From Planctomycetota bacterium (GTDB taxonomy: Bacteria; Planctomycetota; Planctomycetia; Isosphaerales; Isosphaeraceae): a DNA stretch of 6,455 nt. Shown here piece by piece: positions 1-6,414 of this stretch. The notes beneath the pieces are model-generated. The model was not told where the DNA came from. It searched no databases and was given only the letters and a program-made list of their open reading frames with translations. Position 1 is the stretch's first letter; every line of letters starts with the position of its first letter. Position numbers and translations under genes: made by a program. The DNA lies in NCBI GenBank assembly GCA_021807585.1, contig JAKBCQ010000159.1:1-6455 (forward strand). The letters run 5' to 3'.

Positions 1-743
1 GTATAACCGATCCGCCAGCCCGTCATGCGATACGTTTTCGAAAAACTCTGAGTGACGATCGTCCGTTTCCGCGCGTCGGCGATCTCCCACGGGCTGGGAG
101 CGATTTCGCGATCGAAGACGAGCCTCTCGTACACGCCGTCGGCGAGGAGCCAAAGATCGTGACGATCACAGAACGCGACGATTCGTTCCCAGTCGTCGTG
201 CGAAGCGGTCCAGCCCGTCGGGTTTCCGGGGCTCGCGAGCGCCAGCAACCGCGTGTTCGGCTTGACCGCGGCCTCGATCCGATCGAAATCGAGGCGAAAG
301 CCCGATTCATCAAAAGAGAGGGGGATTTCGATTGATTCGGCGCCCGTCACACGCACCGCGGCCGAGAGATTGGGCCAAAGCGGCGTGATCAAGATCGCCG
401 AGTCTTCCGCCGAGAGCGTCGCCTGGCAAACGAGCGCGATCGCCACCATGCCGCTCGCCGTCGTAACGATCTGATCGGCGTTCGTCTCGGTCCGATGGAG
501 CCGTGCGTACATCGCCGCGATCGCCTCGCGGAGTTCGGGAAAACCCGCGTTCGGGGTATAAAAGGTGAAGTTCTCGGCGATCGCTCCCCGCCCCGCTGCC
601 TTGATGAAATCGGGGGTCGCGAGCGTGTCCTCGCCGTAAAAGAGCCGGAGCGTGCCGGGATGAAGATCCGCGAGCGCCGCGATTTGGCGGATCCGCGAAC
701 CTGGAATCGATGCGGCGGGAGCGTATGCGGGATCGTGACTCAC
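1..743 (-). CDS. Class I/II PLP-dependent aminotransferase, C-terminus cut off by window edge
   Basis: This reading frame is open for 247 codons from a GTG at 743 to the window edge, so the C-terminal part is missing. It should be a fold-type I, pyridoxal-phosphate aminotransferase of the aspartate aminotransferase superfamily, acting in the cytoplasm; the amino-acid substrate cannot be told. Landmarks in order are FYTPNAGFPELR (residues 61-72, N-terminal substrate/cofactor region), PLWPN around W123, the cofactor-binding NPTG at 174-177, D202 and Y205 in ADGVYERL (pyridine-N and O3' contacts), and SFSKT with the Schiff-base lysine K236, followed by RMTGWRIGY. The D/Y/K spacing fits the family. 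The start is chosen because the next in-frame ATG is about 85 residues inside conserved sequence; a weak GGAAAG lies 8 bases upstream of the GTG. The usual ADEVYE motif reads ADGVYE here. It follows uspA by 46 bases on the same strand and may be co-transcribed. The family is certain, the substrate unknown. Confidence 0.9.
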   Translation of the reverse strand, partial: MSHDPAYAPAASIPGSRIRQIAALADLHPGTLRLFYGEDTLATPDFIKAAGRGAIAENFTFYTPNAGFPELREAIAAMYARLHRTETNADQIVTTASGMVAIALVCQATLSAEDSAILITPLWPNLSAAVRVTGAESIEIPLSFDESGFRLDFDRIEAAVKPNTRLLALASPGNPTGWTASHDDWERIVAFCDRHDLWLLADGVYERLVFDREIAPSPWEIADARKRTIVTQSFSKTYRMTGWRIGY

Positions 744-769
744 CGAACTTGCTTTCCAATAAAAATCCG

Positions 770-782
770 ATAACCTAGTTAT
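770..782. repeat. Short AT-rich inverted repeat between uspA and the aminotransferase
   Basis: The 46-base gap 744-789 contains a perfect 5-base inverted repeat, ATAAC and GTTAT, separated by CTA. On the minus strand it is followed four bases later by a run of five T. It could be an operator or a very weak terminator, but the stem has only one G-C pair, so efficient termination is unlikely. The gap is clearly more AT-rich than the genes on either side. Function is unproven. Confidence 0.25.
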
Positions 783-789
783 ATCAAGG

Positions 790-1269
790 CTACTCTTTGG
801 GCTTATCGGCGGCGGCTTTTTTGGCGGGAGTTCGCACGGTGAGGACGGGGCAGGGCGCCTCGCGAACGATCCGTTCGGCCACCGACCCCAGCAGTAAACG
901 CCCCAGTCCGGTGCGACCGTGGGTCGCGATCACGATCAAATCGACGTCTTGATCCGTCGAGTAATCACAGATCGATTCGACCGCGTTTCCCCACCGGATC
1001 GCACGTTTCACCTCGGCGGGTGTTCCCCATTCGGGCTTGAGGATCGTTTGCAGCGATTCGATCGCCCGCGCCTCGGATTGCTCAAAATACTCGGGTGGAA
1101 GCGCCGCGGCGACCGCGAGATCGGGGAACACCGGCACGAACTCTTGAAGCACGTGCAGCAGGTGAAGCGACGCCGAAAACTTCTCGGCGATCTCGCACGC
1201 GTAGCGAATCGCTCCCTCGGAGTGCGGGCTGAAATCGGTCGGCGCCAAAATACGTTTGATTGAAATCAT
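790..1269 (-). CDS. Universal stress protein, UspA family
   Basis: A 159-residue single-domain Usp protein, the normal length for the family (about 140-160), expected to be cytoplasmic and dimeric. The N-terminus has a beta strand and nucleotide-site aspartate, IKRILAPTDFS (D12). The C-terminal ATP-binding loop reads ATHGRTGLGRLLLGS (115-129), matching the G-2x-G-9x-G(S/T) pattern except that the first glycine is alanine, which is common in family members. SVAERIVREAPCPVLTVR (129-146) is the typical closing segment. Retention of the loop suggests an ATP-binding rather than FadG-like non-binding member. A short Lys/Ala-rich tail (residues 147-159) extends past the fold. The ATG at 1269 begins exactly at the conserved MISIKRIL strand; the ribosome site is only a weak GAGAG. 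It sits 37 bases after ilvE on the same strand, so co-transcription is likely. Such proteins affect stress survival; the specific trigger cannot be read here. Confidence 0.93.
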   Translation of the reverse strand: MISIKRILAPTDFSPHSEGAIRYACEIAEKFSASLHLLHVLQEFVPVFPDLAVAAALPPEYFEQSEARAIESLQTILKPEWGTPAEVKRAIRWGNAVESICDYSTDQDVDLIVIATHGRTGLGRLLLGSVAERIVREAPCPVLTVRTPAKKAAADKPKE

Positions 1270-1306
1270 GAAAGCTCTCTCGTTGGTGCAAGGTGTTTGC
1301 GCGCCC

Positions 1307-2188
1307 TCATGACGCTCGATTCGTTGAAGATTCCCCGGTAACGAGGGAGTGAAAGCGCTTACGGAGCGTTTTGGTGATCGGCCCGGGAGACCCCCCGCCG
1401 ATCGGTCGACCGTCGCATTCGACCACGGGAATCACCTCGGCCGCGGTCCCCGTCAAAAAACATTCCTCGGCTGTGTAAACATCATGCCGATCCATCGATC
1501 GCTCGATCACGCGAATCCCCTCCTTCCGCGCCAGTTCGATCACCGCGTCCCGCGTGATTCCCTCGAGAATACCCGAATCGATCGAAGGCGTGTGCAGCTC
1601 GCCGCGACGAACGATAAAGAGATTATCCCCCGTGCACTCCGCCACCTCTCCCTTATGATTGAGCATCAGCGCCTCGACGCATCCCGCGTTCGCTCCCTCG
1701 ATCTTCGCCAAAATATTGTTCAAATAATTGAGCGATTTGATCCGAGGATTGAGCGCCGCGGGATGATTCCGCGCCGTTCCCGCCGTCACGATCCTCAGCC
1801 CTTTTTCGTACATCTCTTCGGGATAAAGGCTGATATGATCGGTAATGATAATTACTTGCGGATTGGAAGTCCGCCGCGGATCGAGTCCGAGCGTCCCCGC
1901 GCCGCGCGTGACGATCAGTCGAATGTATGCGTCGGTCAGTTCGTTGGCCGCGAGTGTGGAAACGACCGCCTTCGCGGTCTCGTCGCGAGTGAGCGGGATT
2001 TCGAGATGAATCGCTCGCGCCGAATCGAAAAGTCGATCGACGTGTTCCTTGAGCCGAAAGACGCGTCCGTTGTACGAACGGATCCCCTCGAACACACCGT
2101 CGCCGTAAAGCAGACCGTGATCGTACACGCTGATCTTGGCGTCGGCCTTGTCGAACAACTGACCGCCGATATAAACCTTGAAGCTCAT
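1307..2188 (-). CDS. ilvE: Branched-chain amino acid aminotransferase (class IV)
   Basis: A 293-residue fold-type IV PLP enzyme, the usual length for BCATs. It should exchange the amino group between glutamate and the 2-oxo acids of leucine, isoleucine and valine in the cytoplasm, the last step of their synthesis. Visible features are SVYDHGLLYGDGVFEGIR (20-37), the arginine/tyrosine region AYIRLIVTRG (87-96), the Schiff-base lysine K151 in NPRIKSLNYLNNILA, the cofactor-contacting E184 in EVAECTGDNLF, GITRDAV (210-216), and the phosphate-binding TGTAAEVIPV (246-255). The whole layout resembles the methanogen-type BCAT as I remember it more than the enterobacterial one. D-amino-acid transaminase or aminodeoxychorismate lyase are less likely given the KSLNYLNN and GTAAE motifs. 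The ATG at 2188 is supported by GGTGGAG at 2199-2205. It lies 172 bases after the Lol ATPase gene and 37 before uspA. Substrate range is inferred from family only. Confidence 0.93.
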   Translation of the reverse strand: MSFKVYIGGQLFDKADAKISVYDHGLLYGDGVFEGIRSYNGRVFRLKEHVDRLFDSARAIHLEIPLTRDETAKAVVSTLAANELTDAYIRLIVTRGAGTLGLDPRRTSNPQVIIITDHISLYPEEMYEKGLRIVTAGTARNHPAALNPRIKSLNYLNNILAKIEGANAGCVEALMLNHKGEVAECTGDNLFIVRRGELHTPSIDSGILEGITRDAVIELARKEGIRVIERSMDRHDVYTAEECFLTGTAAEVIPVVECDGRPIGGGSPGPITKTLRKRFHSLVTGESSTNRAS

Positions 2189-2198
2189 GCGACCGAAT

Positions 2199-2205
2199 CT
2201 CCACC
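2199..2205 (-). promoter_or_regulatory. Ribosome binding site of ilvE
   Basis: The minus strand reads GGTGGAG here. The GGAG core is ten bases before the ATG at 2188, which supports that start. It is one of the two clear Shine-Dalgarno sites in the window. Confidence 0.6.
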
Positions 2206-2291
2206 CGCTTGGTCGATTTCCTCAAAGAAGCGACTCGTCCGGCGGGCGTTGGCCGCTGTCCGGCATCCGAATCCAGACGACACGATTACGA

Positions 2292-2311
2292 CGGTCGCTT
2301 GCGATCGACCG
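2292..2311. repeat. 6-base inverted repeat in the lolD-ilvE gap
   Basis: The 172-base gap 2189-2360 contains CGGTCG at 2292-2297 and CGACCG at 2306-2311, which can form a six-pair GC-rich stem with an eight-base loop about 50 bases after the lolD stop. No T-run follows it on the minus strand, so it is not a classic intrinsic terminator. Such short arms can arise by chance in DNA this rich in GATCG words. I see no convincing promoter boxes, tRNA or small reading frame elsewhere in the gap. Confidence 0.2.
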
Positions 2312-2360
2312 ACGTCGATTCGGCGGCGAGCGAAGGCGCAAGTTGGATCGACCGCCGTGG

Positions 2361-3098
2361 TTATAGCCTCGATGCGGCGAAGTCCGATCCTTCCGGCGCG
2401 GCGCTAAACTCCTCGATCCGTCCCTCGACGAGCCGAACGACCCGGTCGGCCCGGGAGGCGATCTGAGAGTCGTGTGTCACCAGCATCATAGTAAGCTCGC
2501 GCTCCCGGTTCAAGTCGCGGAGCAATTCGAGAATTGCGCGTCCGTTCGCCGCGTCGAGATTTCCCGTCGGTTCGTCCGCCAGAACGATCTCGGGCTCACC
2601 GACCAACGCCCGTGCCACCGCGGCGCGTTGCATCTCTCCCCCCGATAGCTCGGCGGGCTTGTGCGTCCGCCGACCCGCGAGCCCCACGCGATCGAGCAAC
2701 GCCTCGGCCCTCCGCCGATAAGTTCGCCGCGCCGCCATGTAACCGATCGGTCCGTGTCGAATCAATAACGGCATCAACACATTATCCAGCGCGCTCAATT
2801 CTGGAAGCAAATGATAAAATTGGAAGATAAAGCCGAACGTCTGATTGCGCAATGCGTCGCGTTTGCGATCGCCGAGGTCGTCGATCCGTCCCCCGTCGAG
2901 ATCGACCGCTCCCCGATCGGGCGAATCGAGCAGCCCAAGCACGTGGAGCAGCGTGCTCTTCCCCGATCCGCTCGCTCCCATGACGGCGACGAGTTCGCCG
3001 CGGTCGACCGCCAGATCGACCCCCTTGAGCACGGGGACCTCGGTCTTCCCCTTGCGGTAGCTCTTCGCCAAACCCCGCGCCGATAAATGAGCCGTCAT
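2361..3098 (-). CDS. lolD: ABC transporter ATP-binding protein, LolD/MacB type
   Basis: A 245-residue ATPase subunit that should power the neighbouring permease in releasing lipoproteins from the inner membrane. All ABC signatures are intact: Walker A GASGSGKST (41-49), Q-loop Q93 in FIFQFYHLLPEL, signature LSGGEMQR (151-158), Walker B IVLADEP with catalytic E176, D-loop GNLDA (179-183) and switch H209 in LVTHD. The QFYHLLPEL stretch is typical of the LolD/MacB/FtsE-like branch. The start is a judgement. ATG 3098 (MTAHLSARGLAKSY) gives the usual few residues before the first strand and has GGGGGAAA upstream. An ATG at 3170 would add 24 polar residues and overlap the permease stop by 8 bases. 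That ATG arises from the codons TAT GAA TAA encoding the conserved permease end, so it may be accidental, although a GAGG lies nine bases before it. MacB-like export is the alternative role, but the LolC/E-like partner favours Lol. Confidence 0.9.
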   Translation of the reverse strand: MTAHLSARGLAKSYRKGKTEVPVLKGVDLAVDRGELVAVMGASGSGKSTLLHVLGLLDSPDRGAVDLDGGRIDDLGDRKRDALRNQTFGFIFQFYHLLPELSALDNVLMPLLIRHGPIGYMAARRTYRRRAEALLDRVGLAGRRTHKPAELSGGEMQRAAVARALVGEPEIVLADEPTGNLDAANGRAILELLRDLNRERELTMMLVTHDSQIASRADRVVRLVEGRIEEFSAAPEGSDFAASRL

Positions 3099-3162
3099 CG
3101 ATCGTTTCCCCCGCGGAGTGGACGATTTCGTTTCCAACGCGTCGATTCGAGAAATGTGAGAA

Positions 3163-4572
3163 TTATTCATAGCGCAACGCCTCGACGGGTCGAAGCCGCG
3201 CGGCGCGGATCGCGGGCCAAACGCTCGCGAGCACCGCGATCAAAAGCGCCCCGCAAAACACCCACGCCACCGTCAACGGCTCGACCCGCGTCGGTATCTC
3301 GCTAAAGTAATAAATATCGGGGTTGAAAACACGTTGACCCGTCAGAGCGCTCAGCGCGTCTTCAATTTTGTTGATATACTTGACGAACAGAAGCCCCCCT
3401 GCGAGCCCCGTTCCCGCCCCCACGATCCCCAGCGCCAGACCGTAACCGAGGAAAATCCCGCCGACTCCCGTCGTCGAGGCGCCCAACGCCTTCAGTACGC
3501 CGATGTCCCGCGTCTTCTCGACGACGATCATCGAAAAAATCGCCAAAATGCCGAACCCCGCCACCGCGATGATAAAAAAGAGCAACATATTCAAGATATC
3601 TTGTTCGATCGACACCGCAGCCAACAGCGGCCCTTGCATCTCCTCCCACGTCGCGACCTTGAAATACAGCGGCCGCAGCCGTTCAAGCCCGCGCTGAATC
3701 TTGCGAGCCAGGACGTTGAGATCGGCCTTCGACCCCGGCTTGAGCTTGATATGAATCTGATTGACCGCGCCCCGCCCTTCGCCGTCTCCGATGCCGAGCA
3801 TGAATTGAAGCCGTTCGAGCGGTACGAAGACGATCGACGAATCGTATTCGCTCATCCCGCTCTTAAAAAAGCTTACAACCGTGAATTCATCGGTCGCGGG
3901 CTCGGGACGTTTCGACGCGCGTGCGAACACGAGCATCACCTTCGTTCCCCGAGGCGCCAGATATTCGTCGCGATGCTTCTCGGGATCGCGCGCCGTCGCC
4001 ATCGCATAGCCCAAAATCGCGCCCCGAGGCGGAACGTCGTCGAGCGCCTGCTTCCTTAACGCCTGATTGAGAATATCATCATCCATGTTCTCGCCGAGAA
4101 CCCCCGCCGCCGGAGATGTTTTCTTCCGCAATTCCTCCGACACCTCAAACGAAGCAGGCGCGGGCCTGTCGTTTTCGTCAAAAAGGAATTCGGCGAAATC
4201 CCCGGTCTTGGCGCGCTCCTCGGGCTTCACCCCGATCAGCTTGACCTCTTTCGTCACCTCCGACCCGCCGACATAAAATCGCAGGATCGCATAAGTTTCC
4301 ATCGTCCCCGCCATCGCCTCGACGTCGTCTCCCGCGATCTGGCGAATCCGCGCCGTCACCTCGTCGGCGTTGGCGAACCCGTTGCGGTCGTACGACATCA
4401 CGACGATGTCCGACAAAAATCCGTGCAGCCGCGACCTCATCTTGGTCGCAAATCCCGCCATCACCGCGTTGACGACGATTAACGTCGCTACCCCCAACAT
4501 CACGCTCACGACGCTCGCGAGCGCGATGTATCGCCCCCGCAGATATTTCCAACAAAGTAGATATTTATACAT
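3163..4572 (-). CDS. ABC transporter permease, LolC/LolE-type lipoprotein-release family
   Basis: A 469-residue inner-membrane permease of the FtsX/MacB/LolC-E superfamily, expected to work with the LolD-type ATPase encoded just downstream. It has one N-terminal membrane segment (about 16-40), a large periplasmic domain (about 42-325) and three C-terminal segments (about 326-351, 370-397, 434-457). VVEKTRDIGVLKALGAS (350-366) is the cytoplasmic coupling-helix region, and FFKSGMSEYDSSIVFVPLE (235-253) matches the periplasmic LolC/E motif. RPVEALRYE is the typical end. E. coli LolC and LolE are about 400-414 residues, so this is longer; the extra length appears to lie around residues 130-205 (polar, Asp/Glu/Lys-rich). 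The frame stays open upstream to 4674, but those 34 extra residues are polar and unlike the family. ATG 4572 (MYKYLLCWKYL) is the conserved start, with AAGGATGG upstream. Only one permease gene is present, which suggests a homodimer. The cargo, lipoproteins, is inferred from family. Confidence 0.9.
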   Translation of the reverse strand: MYKYLLCWKYLRGRYIALASVVSVMLGVATLIVVNAVMAGFATKMRSRLHGFLSDIVVMSYDRNGFANADEVTARIRQIAGDDVEAMAGTMETYAILRFYVGGSEVTKEVKLIGVKPEERAKTGDFAEFLFDENDRPAPASFEVSEELRKKTSPAAGVLGENMDDDILNQALRKQALDDVPPRGAILGYAMATARDPEKHRDEYLAPRGTKVMLVFARASKRPEPATDEFTVVSFFKSGMSEYDSSIVFVPLERLQFMLGIGDGEGRGAVNQIHIKLKPGSKADLNVLARKIQRGLERLRPLYFKVATWEEMQGPLLAAVSIEQDILNMLLFFIIAVAGFGILAIFSMIVVEKTRDIGVLKALGASTTGVGGIFLGYGLALGIVGAGTGLAGGLLFVKYINKIEDALSALTGQRVFNPDIYYFSEIPTRVEPLTVAWVFCGALLIAVLASVWPAIRAARLRPVEALRYE

Positions 4573-4682
4573 AAAGCGAATCCATCCTTGGGTCGAATCG
4601 GGGCGTCGGTCGGTTGAGAGCGAGCCGGGGGATTCCGTCCCGCGGCATAATCGATCAGATCGTTCAACTTTCAACTATGTGT

Positions 4683-6401
4683 TCATGATTCCGGTCTCAT
4701 CAGCGGAAAGAGGACGACGTCGCGGATGCTCGCGCGGTCGAGAAGGAGCATCGCCAGCCGGTCGATCCCCACGCCGATCCCTCCCGCGGGAGGCATCGCG
4801 TGTTTGAGCGCGCGGACGAAATCGTCGTCCATCTTCGCCATCGAGTCCTCCTCCTTCTGCCCTGCGAGTTGCGCTCGGAACAGCTTCTCCTGCAACATCG
4901 GGTCGTTGAGCTCGGTATACGCGTTCGCCAGCTCCATCCCGCACACGAACAGCTCGAACCGCTCGGCGACTTCGGGATTCGACTTCTTCCGCTTCGTCAG
5001 CGGACAAATCGCCGCGGGATAATCGATCACGAACACCGGACCCGAAAGCTTGTCCTCGACAAACTCTTCAAATAACTCATTTGTAATAACGTGAATATCT
5101 TTTCCTTTGGTTTCAATTCCCGATCGCTCCGCGGCGGATACGATCGAGGCGGGGTCGGCGGGATCGACCCCCGCGTGTTCGGCGAGCAGATCGACGTAAG
5201 CCTTGCGCGGCCAAGGCGGCGTGAAGTCGATCTCGGTCCCCTGGAACGATCGCGTCATCCCCCCGCCGATCGCGGCGATCGCGTTCGTGACGAGCGCCTC
5301 GGCCAACTCCATCATCGCGTCATAATCGCCGTACGCCTGATACGCTTCGAGCATCGTGAACTCGGGATTGTGCCGCGGCGAAATCCCCTCGTTCCGGAAC
5401 ACCCGGGCGATCTCGAACACCCGCTCCATTCCCCCCACCAATAAACGCTTCAAATAGAGCTCGGGAGCAATTCGTAAATATAAATCCAGATCGAGCGTGT
5501 TGTGATGTGTGACGAACGGTCGCGCCGCCGCGCCCCCCGCGATCGATTGCATCGTCGGCGTTTCGACCTCGACAAACCCGCGCTCGGCGAGCGTCGACCG
5601 CATCGCCGCGATCATCCGCGAACGCGCCAGAAACACCGCGAGCGATTCGGGATTGGTAAACAAATCCACGTATCTTTGGCGATATATTCGCTCGACGTCG
5701 GTCAGACCGTGCCATTTTTCGGGAGGGGGGAGCAGGCTTTTGCCGAGAAACGTCAGACGCTCGGCGAAGATCGTCAGTTCTCCCGTTTTGGTTCGGCCGA
5801 GCGTCCCGTCGACTCCGAGGAGATCCCCCAGATCGATCTCTCCGCATAGCGCCCAGCCCGTTTCGCCCACCTGATTCTTGCCGACGAAGATCTGGATCCG
5901 CTCGGTCCAATCGCGGAGCTCAAGGAACACGACCTTCCCCTGGCCGCGCCTCAGCATGATCCGGCCCGCAACGCGCACACGCGGGCCATGCGCCTCTCCC
6001 TCGACGAGCGTCATCCCCCTGACCGCTTCGATCGACGTCCGATCGTCGAATCGCTCACCCCAGGGATCGAATCCGAGCGCCGCGATCTTTTCAAGTTTAT
6101 CGAATCGGGTGCGTTCAAGTGCGCCCGCCGAGGCGTCGTCGGTAACGATCGCGGCGCTCTCGGCCGTCGCTTCGATCGTTTTGCCTGCTTTCTGTTTCGC
6201 GGCCTTTTCGGCCTTCGCGAGGAATTTCCGCAGGACGTCGTCGGGCGCGGCGGCGTGTTCAAGAGAATCCCAAACCGCCGCGGGAGTTTCGGGATAAGAG
6301 CGCACTTCCCCCCCTTGGCGAAATTCGAGCTCGAGCACTCGCGCGATCGGGTCGTAGCCCATCGAAACAACAACCTTCGATTCGACGGACCGACGCTGCA
6401 C
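4683..6401 (-). CDS. lysS: Class II lysyl-tRNA synthetase with N-terminal KTSC-like domain
   Basis: This 572-residue enzyme charges tRNA(Lys) with lysine in the cytoplasm. It has about 70 residues more than typical bacterial LysS. Residues 1-60 resemble a KTSC domain (RRSVESKVVVSMGYDP, then a short strand and SYPETPAAVWDSL). A Lys/Ala-rich linker follows (61-97, AKAEKAAKQKAGK). The LysRS proper begins near 98 with the anticodon-binding OB fold (about 140-220). The catalytic domain shows motif 1 GFVEVETPTM (275-284), motif 2 VFRNEGISPRHNPEFT (334-349, R336) and motif 3 GIGVGIDRL (541-549, R548). AYTELNDP (494-501) is the usual lysine/ATP-pocket stretch. The start is GTG 6401, not the ATG at residue 14, because the KTSC similarity begins upstream of that Met and AGAGGAG sits six bases before the GTG. 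It is followed by the Lol permease 110 bases later. LysRS identity is certain; the KTSC call is good but by eye, and its function is unknown. Confidence 0.95.
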   Translation of the reverse strand: MQRRSVESKVVVSMGYDPIARVLELEFRQGGEVRSYPETPAAVWDSLEHAAAPDDVLRKFLAKAEKAAKQKAGKTIEATAESAAIVTDDASAGALERTRFDKLEKIAALGFDPWGERFDDRTSIEAVRGMTLVEGEAHGPRVRVAGRIMLRRGQGKVVFLELRDWTERIQIFVGKNQVGETGWALCGEIDLGDLLGVDGTLGRTKTGELTIFAERLTFLGKSLLPPPEKWHGLTDVERIYRQRYVDLFTNPESLAVFLARSRMIAAMRSTLAERGFVEVETPTMQSIAGGAAARPFVTHHNTLDLDLYLRIAPELYLKRLLVGGMERVFEIARVFRNEGISPRHNPEFTMLEAYQAYGDYDAMMELAEALVTNAIAAIGGGMTRSFQGTEIDFTPPWPRKAYVDLLAEHAGVDPADPASIVSAAERSGIETKGKDIHVITNELFEEFVEDKLSGPVFVIDYPAAICPLTKRKKSNPEVAERFELFVCGMELANAYTELNDPMLQEKLFRAQLAGQKEEDSMAKMDDDFVRALKHAMPPAGGIGVGIDRLAMLLLDRASIRDVVLFPLMRPES

Positions 6402-6407
6402 GATCGA

Positions 6408-6414
6408 CTCCTCT
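6408..6414 (-). promoter_or_regulatory. Strong Shine-Dalgarno site fixing the GTG start of lysS
   Basis: The minus strand reads AGAGGAG with a six-base spacer to GTG 6401, the strongest ribosome site in the window. It decides for the GTG start over the in-frame ATG 13 codons later and so keeps the complete KTSC-like domain in the protein. The remaining upstream bases 6415-6455 hold no gene. A run of seven A at 6419-6425 (T on the minus strand) lies just upstream, without a convincing hairpin before it. Confidence 0.75.

Noticed and set aside
310..759. Minus-strand open frame starting at TTG 759
   Set aside because: It is out of frame with the clear aminotransferase reading frame in the same region and is Arg-rich with no family motifs.
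759..787. Promoter-like TTGATA, 17 bases, TTTTAT on the minus strand before the aminotransferase
   Set aside because: The -10 box matches poorly and the predicted transcript start would fall at or inside the ribosome site, leaving almost no leader.
1349..2407. Plus-strand open frame of 352 codons
   Set aside because: It is antisense to ilvE, rich in Arg/Asp/His with no recognisable domain, and is an expected by-product of high G+C codon use opposite a real gene.
3334..4059. Plus-strand open frame of 241 codons opposite the Lol permease
   Set aside because: It is antisense to a conserved membrane protein gene and its Arg/His/Asp-rich translation has no family features.
4573..4674. 34-residue N-terminal extension of the Lol permease from an upstream start at 4674
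   Set aside because: The extra residues are polar and the family start, MYKYLLCWKYL, is at 4572; no good ribosome site supports the longer form.
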